The translations under genes were made by a program, and so were the position numbers. Shown piece after piece: positions 1-9,022 of a stretch of 64,000 nucleotides of DNA (position 1 is its first letter; each line of letters begins with the position of its first letter). The notes under the pieces are model-generated. The model was not told the origin of the DNA and made no database searches. It saw nothing but the letters and a program-made list of their open reading frames with translations. This DNA comes from Bacteroidota bacterium (GTDB lineage Bacteria > Bacteroidota > Bacteroidia > B-17B0 > Aurantibacillaceae). Location of the stretch: positions 124,001 to 188,000 of the forward strand of contig CANFTW010000007.1 in the NCBI GenBank assembly GCA_947450025.1, written 5' to 3'.

Positions 1-604
1 GAAATAAACGATACATCACACGTTGCCCTGCCCCATACATACTGTCGTAAGCAAATTTTAATCCTGAGTTTTTAATGGCAGTTAAATCAAAATTAGCCTC
101 AACATGTTTTACATACATATCTTCTAATGGCGTAATTTCCAATAACCCTTTATCTTCAGCTGCTTTTAAATCAATAGAATCTAGAAGAATGCTGCTTTTT
201 TCAGGAATAATATCTTCAATTTCTTGAACTTTTTCAGGACCTAATGGACCACCATAATAGCCCTTTAATTTATATCCGTTATAAGATGGTGGATTATGAG
301 AGGCTGTAATTATAATTCCTAAACTAGCTTTGTGTCTTACGGTTCCTAACGAAATCATGGGTGTGCTCACAAAATCTTTTGCTAAAAACACTTTTATATT
401 ATGAGCAACTAATATTTTAGCAGTGGTATGTGCAAATAATTCGCCTGCAAAGCGGCAATCATGGCCTAAAACAACCGAAGGATTTTCGAAATTTTTATTT
501 AACCAAATAGCTGTTGCTTCAGTCACACGTGCTACATTATCAACCGTAAAGTCTTGCGCTATAATGGCTCTCCAGCCGTCGGTTCCAAATTTAATTTTTG
601 TCAT
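1..604 (-). CDS. Phosphoglucomutase/phosphomannomutase family protein (partial, C-terminus off the window)
   Basis: Only the first 201 or so residues are present; the gene runs off the left edge. The N-terminus reads MTKIKFGTDGWRAIIA, the usual opening of alpha-D-phosphohexomutases. The phosphoserine loop TASHNP is visible, with the catalytic Ser at about residue 102, followed by the substrate-loop region NGYKLKGYYGG. Family knowledge: these enzymes move phosphate between C1 and C6 (or C2) of hexose phosphates in the cytoplasm and feed sugar-nucleotide synthesis. Substrate choice among glucose, mannose and glucosamine phosphate cannot be decided because domain 4 is missing. The start is the ATG at 604. 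Confidence 0.9.
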   Translation of the reverse strand, partial: MTKIKFGTDGWRAIIAQDFTVDNVARVTEATAIWLNKNFENPSVVLGHDCRFAGELFAHTTAKILVAHNIKVFLAKDFVSTPMISLGTVRHKASLGIIITASHNPPSYNGYKLKGYYGGPLGPEKVQEIEDIIPEKSSILLDSIDLKAAEDKGLLEITPLEDMYVKHVEANFDLTAIKNSGLKFAYDSMYGAGQRVMYRLF

Positions 605-667
605 ATATGAGTTCTATAATAGGATTTAAATATATCGAATTAATTATAATTGAACAAAGAATTTTCC

Positions 668-1162
668 TTATTCCATAATGGATTTTAAATGATCAAGAGT
701 AGATTCATCATCCCATTCAATATAGCCTACATGATTATATACAACCTCTCCTTTCTTATTTAAAAGATAGGTTACGGGAATAGAATTGATGCCTATTTCA
801 GGGAAGCTTTTGTTAAGGGATAAAAAGGTAAAAGGATATTGTTTTTTGTTTTTAAAGGATAACATTTTTTCTAAACCTTCATCGGTTATTGCTAAAACTT
901 CTACATCCGATAATTTTTGTTGTTTAATTGCATTAATGGTTTTTAACTCATCTAAACAATTTGGACACCATGAGGCATAAAAACTCACAATAACTTTTTT
1001 ACCTTTTAAAGAGGCAATATCAAATTTTGTAGTGTCGGCTGTGGTTAGTTCAAATTTTGTAAGATCAATAGGAGGTGCAACCCTATATTTATTAAATAAA
1101 TATAAGCCAACAACTCCTAAAATAGATAGGATAAGGATGATATATGTGTTTTTTTTACTCAT
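668..1162 (-). CDS. TlpA-family thioredoxin-like protein, membrane-anchored
   Basis: 164 residues. A single hydrophobic segment at residues 6-23 should anchor it in the inner membrane with the thioredoxin fold in the periplasm. The redox motif is WCPNC (Cys66 and Cys69), preceded by VIVSFYAS, and the cis-Pro loop is INSIPVTYLL. Family knowledge: TlpA/ResA proteins reduce disulfides during cytochrome c maturation or in other envelope thiol pathways. No cytochrome c genes lie nearby, so the partner is unknown. A good TAnnTTTG -10-type element (TAAGTTTG) lies about 40 nt upstream. It is divergent from mtgA. Confidence 0.85.
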   Translation of the reverse strand: MSKKNTYIILILSILGVVGLYLFNKYRVAPPIDLTKFELTTADTTKFDIASLKGKKVIVSFYASWCPNCLDELKTINAIKQQKLSDVEVLAITDEGLEKMLSFKNKKQYPFTFLSLNKSFPEIGINSIPVTYLLNKKGEVVYNHVGYIEWDDESTLDHLKSIME

Positions 1163-1202
1163 GTTATTAAAAAAGAAGTGTTGCTAAATTTTAATGAAAT
1201 AG

Positions 1203-1210
1203 CAAACTTA
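1203..1210 (-). promoter_or_regulatory. Candidate Bacteroidota -7 promoter element for the TlpA-like gene
   Basis: On the minus strand the sequence is TAAGTTTG, an exact match to the TAnnTTTG -7 consensus known from Bacteroidota sigma-ABfr promoters, about 40 nt before the ATG. I see no convincing TTTG -33 partner at the standard distance, so this rests on the -7 match and its position only. Confidence 0.4.
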
Positions 1211-1240
1211 AGGTAAATAATACAATAGTTTTACTGTTTT

Positions 1241-1975
1241 ATGAGAAAAATATTTGGAAGACTTTGGTCAATTGTATGGAAAGTAACTTTGAGTTTTTTC
1301 TTACTATCTGTTATTTCGGTGGTTGTTTATCGATGGGTTCGAGTTCCCATAACACCTTTAATGATGATTAGAAACATTGAACACTTTGGAAATGGAAAAG
1401 GATGGGAAATGAAGCATGACTGGGTAGAACTCGAGGACATTTCACCTAAACTTCAATTAGCTGTGGTGTGCAGTGAAGATCAAAATTATTTAAAACATTT
1501 TGGTGTAGATTGGGGAGCGATACAAAAAGCGATGAAAGAAAATGAAAAAGGAAAGAGAGTGAGGGGAGGTAGCACGATTACACAGCAAACTGCCAAAAAT
1601 GTTTTTTTATGGCAAGGCAGAAGTTATTTAAGAAAAGGATTGGAGTTATGGTTTACCCTATTAATTGAGGTGGTTTGGAGTAAAGAACGCATCATGGAAG
1701 TTTATTTAAATAGCATTGAAATGGGAGATGGTGTTTATGGAGCAGAGGCTGCATCGCAATATTGGTTTCATAAATCTGCTAAACAATTAAATAAGGATGA
1801 GGCATCTGCTATTGCGGCTATTTTGCCAAATCCAATTCGTTATAAGGCTAATCCTGCAAGTCAATATGTTTCAGGAAGAAAAATTTGGATTAAACAACAA
1901 ATGAATTTTTGGGGCAATACCTTGGATTATGATAAATACAAGGACGATGATGAACCAGTGAAAAATAAAAAGTGA
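1241..1975 (+). CDS. mtgA: Monofunctional biosynthetic peptidoglycan transglycosylase
   Basis: 244 residues, the normal length for MtgA. One N-terminal membrane segment (about residues 13-32) precedes a GT51 domain. The catalytic Glu lies in the motif SEDQNYLKHFG (Glu79), followed by RGGSTITQQTAKN and a KERIMEVYLN block, all GT51 hallmarks. There is no transpeptidase domain. Family knowledge: it polymerises lipid II into glycan strands on the periplasmic face of the inner membrane. Here it is a single gene divergent from the TlpA-like gene and convergent with pyrF. Confidence 0.95.
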   Translation: MRKIFGRLWSIVWKVTLSFFLLSVISVVVYRWVRVPITPLMMIRNIEHFGNGKGWEMKHDWVELEDISPKLQLAVVCSEDQNYLKHFGVDWGAIQKAMKENEKGKRVRGGSTITQQTAKNVFLWQGRSYLRKGLELWFTLLIEVVWSKERIMEVYLNSIEMGDGVYGAEAASQYWFHKSAKQLNKDEASAIAAILPNPIRYKANPASQYVSGRKIWIKQQMNFWGNTLDYDKYKDDDEPVKNKK

Positions 1976-2036
1976 TTATTTAATTTTTTAAAAGGCTTGT
2001 CACCCGATCGGTTTGACATGTTATACAGTAAGTCTC

Positions 2037-2849
2037 CTAAAAATAAGCCTTCATCTCATCAGCAACTTTTTTCGCTTCTTTAGCGGCTGCTTCCGCAAAA
2101 TCTTCTCCATTTGAGGCAAAAATAATGGCGCGAGATGAATTAATTAATAAACCAATATCATTTTTTATCAATCCGTGTTTACATACATCCGCTAAACTTC
2201 CACCTTGAGCACCCACGCCTGGTACCAATAAAAAGTGATTAGGAACAATGCGTCTGACATCATCAAACATATCTGCTTTAGTTGCACCAACCACATACAT
2301 CATATTGTCGGCTGTTCCCCATTGGCTTGAAGTTCTTAAAACATGTTTATAAAGAGGTTCTATTTTTCCTTCATCTAATTGAAAATCTTTAGCACCTTCA
2401 TTTGATGTTAAGGCTAAAACAATAGCCCATTTTCCTTCAAAATTTAAAAATGGTTTTACGGAGTCGCTACCCATGTATGGTGCAACCGTAATTGCATCTG
2501 AATGTAAACGATTAAAAAATGCTTTCGCATACATGGTTGAAGTATTACCAATGTCTCCACGTTTTGCATCAGCAATTAAAAAGTGCGAAGGATATTCGTG
2601 CTTAATGTATTTTATGGTTTTTTCTAAACTGGTTAAGCCACTTAAACCATAAGCTTCATAAAAAGCAGTGTTGGGTTTAAAAGCAACGCAATAAGGAGCC
2701 GTAGCGTCAATAATCTGACGATTAAATTCGAAAATAGGATCTTCTTCTTCTAATAAAAACGAAGGGATTTTATCAATATCTGGATCTAAGCCAACACATA
2801 AAAATGTTTTCTTAGTTTTAATTTCGTTTATTAATTCAGCTCGTGTCAT
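2037..2849 (-). CDS. pyrF: Orotidine 5'-phosphate decarboxylase (long, class 2 type)
   Basis: 270 residues, the longer bacterial class that resembles the mycobacterial enzyme. The catalytic Asp-Lys-Asp array is seen in [11 protein letters not shown] (Asp94, Lys96, Asp99), and the phosphate-binding loop is VPGVGAQGG. It catalyses the last step of UMP synthesis, OMP to UMP plus CO2, in the cytoplasm. It lies 48 bp downstream of prfA on the same strand, so the two are probably co-transcribed. The stop is TAG. Confidence 0.96.
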   Translation of the reverse strand: MTRAELINEIKTKKTFLCVGLDPDIDKIPSFLLEEEDPIFEFNRQIIDATAPYCVAFKPNTAFYEAYGLSGLTSLEKTIKYIKHEYPSHFLIADAKRGDIGNTSTMYAKAFFNRLHSDAITVAPYMGSDSVKPFLNFEGKWAIVLALTSNEGAKDFQLDEGKIEPLYKHVLRTSSQWGTADNMMYVVGATKADMFDDVRRIVPNHFLLVPGVGAQGGSLADVCKHGLIKNDIGLLINSSRAIIFASNGEDFAEAAAKEAKKVADEMKAYF

Positions 2850-2897
2850 AATATTTTTTCTATATGGTCCCTAAAATTGTGTCTATCTTTTTAGTTT

Positions 2898-3968
2898 TTA
2901 CAAACCGCCTTCTTTCAATCGTTCTGCGTTTTCAGCAAACTGTAAGGCATCTATCATTTGTTGGATATAACCGTTTGTAAAATCTGTTAAGTTGTACAAG
3001 GTTAATCCTATGCGGTGATCAGTAATTCGGTTTTGGGGATAATTATAAGTTCTAATTTTTTCAGAACGGTCACCGGTGCTCACCATACTTTTTCTTCTAC
3101 TAGTTGTATCGGCTAATCGTTTTTGATATTCAAGATCGTATAATTTAGAACGTAACATTTCCATTGCCTTCTCGCGATTACCTAATTGGTTACGCTGTGT
3201 TTGACAAGTTACCACAATACCAGAAGGCTTGTGAGTTAAAATCACTTTCGATTCAACCTTATTGACATTTTGTCCACCAGCACCTCCACTTCGCGCTGTT
3301 GCCATTTCAATGTCGGCAGGTTTAATTTCAATATCCCATTCTTCTGCTTCTGGCAAAACCGCTACTGTTGCCGCTGATGTATGAACACGCCCAGCCGCTT
3401 CTGTAGCCGGAACTCGTTGTACACGATGTACACCGCTTTCAAATTTCATTGTTCCAAAAGCATTATCACCTTTTACATTAAATACAATTTCTTTAAAACC
3501 TCCCATTGAGCCTGGGCTTTCATCAACCACTTCTAATTGAAAGCCTTTTATTTCACAATAACGGCGATACATGTCAAATAAATCTCCTGCAAAAATCGCA
3601 GCTTCATCTCCACCAGTTCCACCTCTAATTTCCATTGTACAATTCTTGGCATCTTCAGGATCTTTAGGAATTAATAGCAAACGAACTTCTTCTTGTAATT
3701 TTTCTTCAGCAAGTCTATTCTCTTCTAATTCAGCTTTTGCCATATCCAAAAAGTCTTTATCCTTTTCTGTAGCTAATACTTCTTTAGCACCATTAATATT
3801 ATCGGTAATTTGCTTGTATTTATAGTAAGCTTCAACAACCGGTTGTAAACTTTTGTATTCAATATTTAATTTTTTAAATAAACGCATGTCACCAATAACA
3901 CCAGGGTCACCTAGTTTTGCTTCCACATCGTTGTATCGTCTTTTAATTTCTTCTAATTTATCTAACAT
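2898..3968 (-). CDS. prfA: Peptide chain release factor 1
   Basis: 356 residues. The hydrolysis motif GGQ is at residues 231-233 inside [11 protein letters not shown], and the codon-recognition tripeptide PAT is at 187-189 in [15 protein letters not shown]. That tripeptide marks RF1 (UAA/UAG) rather than RF2, which has SPF. The N-terminal coiled-coil domain 1 covers roughly residues 1-100. The Gln of GGQ is the usual target of PrmC methylation, which is not encoded in this window. The gene heads a probable prfA-pyrF operon. A near-consensus -7 element (TATCTTCG) lies 22 nt upstream. Confidence 0.97.
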   Translation of the reverse strand: MLDKLEEIKRRYNDVEAKLGDPGVIGDMRLFKKLNIEYKSLQPVVEAYYKYKQITDNINGAKEVLATEKDKDFLDMAKAELEENRLAEEKLQEEVRLLLIPKDPEDAKNCTMEIRGGTGGDEAAIFAGDLFDMYRRYCEIKGFQLEVVDESPGSMGGFKEIVFNVKGDNAFGTMKFESGVHRVQRVPATEAAGRVHTSAATVAVLPEAEEWDIEIKPADIEMATARSGGAGGQNVNKVESKVILTHKPSGIVVTCQTQRNQLGNREKAMEMLRSKLYDLEYQKRLADTTSRRKSMVSTGDRSEKIRTYNYPQNRITDHRIGLTLYNLTDFTNGYIQQMIDALQFAENAERLKEGGL

Positions 3969-3989
3969 AATATTTTCAGTAACAATTCG

Positions 3990-3997
3990 CGAAGATA
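3990..3997 (-). promoter_or_regulatory. Candidate -7 promoter element for prfA-pyrF
   Basis: The minus strand reads TATCTTCG, 7 of 8 to TAnnTTTG, 21 bases before the prfA ATG. The same TAnnTTCG form precedes several other starts in this window. No clear -33 box was identified. Confidence 0.35.
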
Positions 3998-4080
3998 CTA
4001 AATGTAACGTGATTGCCCATTATTTGACTTCACTTTTATAAAATATACCGATTTTTTATTTTTTATTGTCAATATTATCT

Positions 4081-4088
4081 TATTTTTG
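4081..4088 (+). promoter_or_regulatory. Candidate -7 promoter element for the OmpA/TSP3 gene
   Basis: TATTTTTG matches TAnnTTTG exactly and lies 24 nt before the ATG at 4113. The surrounding DNA is very T-rich, so chance matches are likely and the call is weak. Confidence 0.3.
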
Positions 4089-4112
4089 AAAGACTAAACT
4101 TAACGTGTCTCT

Positions 4113-6518
4113 ATGAAAAAAGTTCTATTTGTTTTAACAATGGCTATCAGCCATTTTGTTTATTCTCAAGATTTTGCAGGATTTAATCAAAGTAATTATG
4201 CAGGCGTATCCGGTGTGTTTTTGCAACCAGCTAGTATTGTCGATAGTCGAATGAAATTTGACATGAACCTTATTGGGTTTAATGTGGCGGCCTATAATAA
4301 CTATGTTGGGATTGACAGAAGTGCCTTTAAAAGAGCTAAAGATGCTAATGGAAACATCACGTTACCAGCCTTTAATGATACGGCATTTGCTGATAAATAT
4401 TTATCTGAACATATTACTGGAAAGGATAAGAGTATTTATGTAAATAACCGTATTGCAGGCCCATCTTTTATGGTATCGCTCAATCATAAAAATGCCATTG
4501 CAATTACGAGTAATGTAAGAACCTTTGTAAACATTGACGGGATTTCTCCAGACTTAGCTAAATTAGCATATAATGAGTTTAAATATCCAAGTTTATGGGT
4601 CACGAATCTAAATAATAAAAACCTCAGCATACAGGAAATGACTTGGGCAGAATATGGTTTTACTTTTGCTCATGTGTTTAAGGAAGATAATGAACATTAT
4701 TTTAAAGGCGGTGCTACCGTAAAGCTATTACAAGGTATTCAATCGGCTTATATGTTTGTGAAAGATTTAGACTATAACTTTCAAACAAAAGATACTTTAA
4801 GCATTTTTAAATCCGATGTTAATTATGGTCACTCTAGTAATTTAAATTTAAAAGATATTCAGCTAGGAGGTGCCCAAACAGGAACAAAAGTATTTGATTA
4901 TAGTCAATCTTACCCTGGTATTGGTTTTGATTTTGGATTTGTTTACGAATGGCGACCAGATTATATGAAATATAAATATGATATGGATGGTGAGAAGAAC
5001 TTATGGCGTAAAGACAAAAATAAATATAAATTAAAAGTTGGTGTTTCGGTAACCGATTTAGGATCTATTAAATTTAAAAAAGGTTCAACTAGTGGCGACT
5101 TTCGTGCCAATGTTGGATTTTGGAATTTGAGACCAATTAATCCAAAGTCGGTTGGTGAATTTGATGATACCTTAAAAGGACGATTTGTTTCAAATAATTC
5201 GAGTTCATCTTATAAAATGAATTTACCGACGGCTTTGAGTATGCAAATTGATTATCAAATTTGGAAAGATGTGTATGTGAATTTAACACCATTTATTGCC
5301 TTTCAATTTAAACACAATGATACTAAAGTACATGATTTAAGTAACGTGACTTTAACCCCACGCTGGGATCATAAATGGTTTGGTGTATTTATTCCCGTTC
5401 AGTATAATTTCTTAGATGGATTTAGAGCTGGCGCTGCTGTTAGGTTAGGGCCAGTTATTGTTGGGTCATCAAATTTAGCGCCATTGGTAGGCCAAAAAAC
5501 CATCTATGGTGCCGATGTGTATGCTATGTTTAAAATACCAGTACCTTATGGAAGACCAAAAGATAAAGACAAGGATGGTATTTCAAATAAAAAAGATTTA
5601 TGTAGAGATGTGCCAGGCACGTGGGAGTTTATGGGATGTCCTGATAAAGATGGGGATCATATTCAAGATAAAGATGATAAATGCCCAGATATACCAGGTG
5701 TTAAAGAATTACAAGGTTGCCCTGATAAAGACGGAGATGGGATTACAGATGCAGAAGATAATTGTCCAGATGAAAAAGGTTTAGTGGAGTTTAAAGGTTG
5801 CCCTGATAGAGATGGCGATAAAATTATCGATAAGGATGATGAGTGTCCAGATGACGCAGGATTAGCTGAGTTTTTTGGATGTCCTGATAGAGATGGCGAT
5901 AAAACCCCTGATAAATTTGATACTTGCCCAGATGTAGCTGGCCCTAAAGAATATAAAGGTTGCCCAGATAAAGATGGTGATACCGTATTAGATAAAGATG
6001 ATGCTTGTCCGGATGTAGCTGGTGCTGTGGAAAATAAAGGTTGTCCTTGGCCAGATACCGATAAAGATGGCGTAGTGGACAGAGAAGATCAATGTCCTAC
6101 AACTCCAGGCTTAGTAGAGTTAAAAGGATGTCCACCAGCTCCAGTATTAAAAGTAGAGGAGCAAAAAATATTAGAGAAAGCCTTTGCAAGTTTAGAGTTC
6201 GCTACTGGAAAAGATATTATTAAACCAGTATCCTTACCATCATTAAATGACTTAGCTAGATTAATGAAAGAGCACTCTACTGATTGGACTTTGAAATTAT
6301 CTGGACATACCGATAACCAGGGCGATGCGGCTAAAAACTTATTATTATCAGAAAAACGTTCGAAAGCGGTTAAGAAATATTTAGTAAGCAAAGGGGTATT
6401 GGCTGATAAGGTTGTTGTTGAATGGTTTGGACAAACCGTGCCAATTGCCGATAACGCAACGGCAGAAGGACGTCAGAAAAATCGCCGGGTAGAGATGAAA
6501 GTCGAATACAAAAAATAA
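4113..6518 (+). CDS. Outer-membrane OmpA-family protein with DUF5723-like barrel and thrombospondin type-3 repeats
   Basis: 801 residues. A signal peptide (MKKVLFVLTMAISHFVYSQ) precedes a large beta-rich region (about residues 20-480) that looks like the DUF5723 outer-membrane domain common in Bacteroidota. Residues 484-674 are seven 27-residue calcium-binding TSP3 units with the pattern DxDGDxxxDxxDxCP...GCP. The C-terminal OmpA domain (about 690-800) contains LSGHTDNQGD and SEKRSKAVKKYL, the peptidoglycan-binding signature. The likely role is a cell-envelope tether: barrel in the outer membrane, stiff Ca-loaded stalk, OmpA domain on the cell wall. The gene is transcribed alone and ends in a strong terminator. 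Confidence 0.88.
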   Translation: MKKVLFVLTMAISHFVYSQDFAGFNQSNYAGVSGVFLQPASIVDSRMKFDMNLIGFNVAAYNNYVGIDRSAFKRAKDANGNITLPAFNDTAFADKYLSEHITGKDKSIYVNNRIAGPSFMVSLNHKNAIAITSNVRTFVNIDGISPDLAKLAYNEFKYPSLWVTNLNNKNLSIQEMTWAEYGFTFAHVFKEDNEHYFKGGATVKLLQGIQSAYMFVKDLDYNFQTKDTLSIFKSDVNYGHSSNLNLKDIQLGGAQTGTKVFDYSQSYPGIGFDFGFVYEWRPDYMKYKYDMDGEKNLWRKDKNKYKLKVGVSVTDLGSIKFKKGSTSGDFRANVGFWNLRPINPKSVGEFDDTLKGRFVSNNSSSSYKMNLPTALSMQIDYQIWKDVYVNLTPFIAFQFKHNDTKVHDLSNVTLTPRWDHKWFGVFIPVQYNFLDGFRAGAAVRLGPVIVGSSNLAPLVGQKTIYGADVYAMFKIPVPYGRPKDKDKDGISNKKDLCRDVPGTWEFMGCPDKDGDHIQDKDDKCPDIPGVKELQGCPDKDGDGITDAEDNCPDEKGLVEFKGCPDRDGDKIIDKDDECPDDAGLAEFFGCPDRDGDKTPDKFDTCPDVAGPKEYKGCPDKDGDTVLDKDDACPDVAGAVENKGCPWPDTDKDGVVDREDQCPTTPGLVELKGCPPAPVLKVEEQKILEKAFASLEFATGKDIIKPVSLPSLNDLARLMKEHSTDWTLKLSGHTDNQGDAAKNLLLSEKRSKAVKKYLVSKGVLADKVVVEWFGQTVPIADNATAEGRQKNRRVEMKVEYKK
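5562..6134 (+). repeat. Seven in-frame 81-bp repeats encoding TSP3 calcium-binding units
   Basis: Seven consecutive 27-codon units (one followed by an extra Trp-Pro) begin at the Asp codon at 5562. Each has the shape D[KRT]DxD...DxC[PR]...G...GCP. The first unit is slightly degenerate (DLCRD in place of DxCPD). Each unit has two Cys, consistent with disulfide linkage between or within units. Confidence 0.85.
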
Positions 6519-6538
6519 AACACATCATGCTCATTAAA

Positions 6539-6577
6539 AAAATCCCCTTGCTGAAATTAGTAAGGGGATTTTTTTGT
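6539..6577 (+). terminator. Rho-independent terminator of the OmpA/TSP3 gene
   Basis: The stem AATCCCCTT pairs with AAGGGGATT across a loop of about 12 nt, followed by a run of seven T on the plus strand. It lies just downstream of the stop at 6518. Confidence 0.85.
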
Positions 6578-6581
6578 TGTA

Positions 6582-6620
6582 TAAAAAAAGCCTCATCTGT
6601 ATATTATAGATGAGGCTTTT
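6582..6620 (-). terminator. Rho-independent terminator of the malic enzyme gene
   Basis: The stem AAAAGCCTCATCT / AGATGAGGCTTTT encloses a 9-nt loop. On the minus strand it is followed by seven T. It lies directly after the malic enzyme stop and back-to-back with the opposing terminator at 6539-6577, so the two convergent genes are well insulated. Confidence 0.85.
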
Positions 6621-6636
6621 TAAAAGGATTATTTAT

Positions 6637-8907
6637 TTACTTTTTATTTTGTGCATCCACCACTGCAATGGTAATCATGTTCACAATTTCACGTACCGAG
6701 CTACCTAGTTGTAATACATGAACTGGTTTTTTTAAGCCCATTAATACAGGTCCAATAGCCTCAGCGCCACCTAATTCTTGTAATAATTTATAAGCAATAT
6801 TACCTGATGCTAGATTTGGGAAAATAAAGGTATTTACATCTTTATTCACTAAAGTGCTAAAGGGAAATTGTTCCTTTAATAAATCATTATTCACAGCAAA
6901 GTTTGCTTGTACATCACCATCTGCAATTAAGCCAGGATAATTAGTGTGTAATAATTTTACAGCCTCTTGCATTTTTTTAGGAACTTCTCCTTCAGCAGAA
7001 CCAAAATTAGAGTAAGATAACATTGCAATGCGAGGAGTGATATTAAACTGCTTAACGGTACTTGCTGTTAATACCGCAATATCAGCTAATTGTTGAGCTG
7101 TAGGGTCGGTATTCATGGTGGTATCAGCAAAAAAGTAAGGGCCACGTTTGGTAATCATCATGTATAATCCCGCCACACGGCTTACACCTTCTTGCACACC
7201 AATAATTTCTAAAGCAGGTTTAATAGGCGCACCATATTTACGAGTTAAACCCGAAATCATAGCGTCTGCTAATCCTTGCTCTACCATCATTGCTCCAAAG
7301 TAATTGCGATCACGCATTAACTTTCTAGCATCGTATTGGGTTAATCCTCGGCGTTGTTGTTTTACCCATAATAAATCGCCAAACTCCGCACGTCTCGATT
7401 CTTCTTCAGCTAACCAAGTATCAATAATAGGAGTATCTCCCATATCAATTTGATGTTCTTCTAATAAGGCTAATATTTTTTCTTTATTACCTAATAAAAT
7501 TGGTTTTGCAATACCTTCATCTTTGGCAACTTGAGCTGCTTTTAAAATTTTGTAATTATCTGCCTCAGTAAATACAACTCGTTTAGGATTTGATTTTGCT
7601 TTATTAGCAATGCTTCGCATTAACTTATTGTCTTTACCTAAACGGTTATCTAATTCCATTCGGTAAGCATCCCAATCCGTAATCACACGTTTAGCAACAC
7701 CACTATCAATAGCCGCTTTAGCCACAGCTGAACTAACAATAGAAATTAAACGGTTATCAATTGGTTTTGGAATAATGTATTCTGTACCAAAGGTTAAGTT
7801 TTTAGAGCCATAGGCTAAGTTTACATAATCAGGAACACTTTCTTTAGCCAAGGCCGCAATTGCTAAAGCTGCCGCTAACTTCATTTCCTCATTAATACAT
7901 GTGGCACGCACATCTAAAGCTCCTCTAAAAATAAAAGGAAAACCTAACACATTATTAACTTGGTTAGGATGATCACTTCGACCAGTAGCGATAATAATAT
8001 CAGGACGAGCGGCTACAGCTTCTTCGTAACTAATTTCAGGTGTTGGGTTAGCTAATGCAAATACGATACAGTTAGGAGCCATTGAACGTACCATGTCTTG
8101 CGACAAGATATTTCCTTTAGATAAACCAACAAATACATCAGCGCCTTTAATTGCTTCTTCTAGTGTATTTACGCTCACATTATCCGAAGCAAAAAATGTT
8201 TTGTATTGATCAAGGTCTTTACGGTTTTTATTAATAACACCTTTGCTGTCCAACATTAAAATGTTTTCTTTTTTTACTCCAACCGCAATGTACATTTTAG
8301 CACACGAGTTAGCTGAAGCACCAGCGCCATTAATAACGACTTTTACCTGGTTCATTTTTTTACCCGATAATTCAACTGCGTTTAATAAACCAGCCGACGA
8401 AATAATAGCTGTACCATGCTGATCATCGTGCATTAAAGGAATATTTAATTCTTCCTTTAAACGACGCTCAATTTCAAAACACTCAGGTGCTTTAATATCT
8501 TCTAGATTAATACCACCAAACGTGCATGAAATATTTTTGACAGTATTTACAAATTCATCAATATTTTTGGTGTCAACTTCAATGTCAAATACATCAATAT
8601 CAGCAAAGATTTTAAATAATAAACCTTTACCTTCCATTACAGGTTTTGAAGCTAGTGCACCAATATCTCCTAGTCCTAAAACAGCAGTTCCGTTACTAAT
8701 CACAGCTACCAAGTTTCCTTTAGCAGTGTACTTATAGGCGTCTTCTTGGTTTTTTTCTATCTCTAAGCAGGGTTCTGCAACACCTGGAGAATAAGCTAAG
8801 GTTAAGTCTCTTTGAGTACTATATGGTTTTGTGGGAATAACTTCAATTTTTCCGGGTCTTCCTTGAGAGTGATAATCAAGGGCATCTTGTTTTCTAAATT
8901 TTGCCAT
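6637..8907 (-). CDS. maeB: NADP-dependent malic enzyme fused to a phosphotransacetylase domain
   Basis: 756 residues from the ATG at 8907. The longer frame from 8973 would use a TTG and lie upstream of the candidate promoter, so I reject it. Residues 1 to about 430 are malic enzyme: TREE of landmarks includes SNGTAVLGLGDIG, the catalytic-Lys segment PVMEGKGLLFK and DDQHGTAI. Residues from about 440 are the phosphate acetyl/butyryl-transferase domain, which in MaeB proteins is mostly regulatory (acetyl-CoA inhibition). It decarboxylates malate to pyruvate and yields NADPH in the cytoplasm. The near-consensus -7 box TACTTTCG is at 8928-8935. Confidence 0.95.
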   Translation of the reverse strand: MAKFRKQDALDYHSQGRPGKIEVIPTKPYSTQRDLTLAYSPGVAEPCLEIEKNQEDAYKYTAKGNLVAVISNGTAVLGLGDIGALASKPVMEGKGLLFKIFADIDVFDIEVDTKNIDEFVNTVKNISCTFGGINLEDIKAPECFEIERRLKEELNIPLMHDDQHGTAIISSAGLLNAVELSGKKMNQVKVVINGAGASANSCAKMYIAVGVKKENILMLDSKGVINKNRKDLDQYKTFFASDNVSVNTLEEAIKGADVFVGLSKGNILSQDMVRSMAPNCIVFALANPTPEISYEEAVAARPDIIIATGRSDHPNQVNNVLGFPFIFRGALDVRATCINEEMKLAAALAIAALAKESVPDYVNLAYGSKNLTFGTEYIIPKPIDNRLISIVSSAVAKAAIDSGVAKRVITDWDAYRMELDNRLGKDNKLMRSIANKAKSNPKRVVFTEADNYKILKAAQVAKDEGIAKPILLGNKEKILALLEEHQIDMGDTPIIDTWLAEEESRRAEFGDLLWVKQQRRGLTQYDARKLMRDRNYFGAMMVEQGLADAMISGLTRKYGAPIKPALEIIGVQEGVSRVAGLYMMITKRGPYFFADTTMNTDPTAQQLADIAVLTASTVKQFNITPRIAMLSYSNFGSAEGEVPKKMQEAVKLLHTNYPGLIADGDVQANFAVNNDLLKEQFPFSTLVNKDVNTFIFPNLASGNIAYKLLQELGGAEAIGPVLMGLKKPVHVLQLGSSVREIVNMITIAVVDAQNKK

Positions 8908-8927
8908 AAATGTTAAATTTAAGAGAA

Positions 8928-8935
8928 CGAAAGTA
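8928..8935 (-). promoter_or_regulatory. Candidate -7 promoter element for maeB
   Basis: The minus strand reads TACTTTCG (7 of 8 to TAnnTTTG), 20 nt before the ATG at 8907. Its position supports the shorter start of maeB. Confidence 0.3.
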
Positions 8936-9022
8936 CTGATTTTAATGGAAAAATGTAAATTATTATAGTACAAAGAGTCATGACTATTTGTTATATTAGC
9001 AATAAATCCATATCCAACTTTT

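Noticed and set aside
423-629. Short plus-strand open frame over the phosphohexomutase start
   Set aside because: It lies antisense to the coding sequence of a clear phosphohexomutase and has no family-like content.
6637-7620. Second domain of the malic enzyme considered as an independent pta gene
   Set aside because: The frame is continuous with the malic enzyme domain with no stop or start, and the fusion is the standard MaeB architecture.
8908-8973. 66-bp N-terminal extension of the malic enzyme
   Set aside because: It begins at TTG, the residues do not resemble the family, and the promoter-like element lies inside it; the ATG at 8907 starts the normal MAKFRKQDALDYHS.
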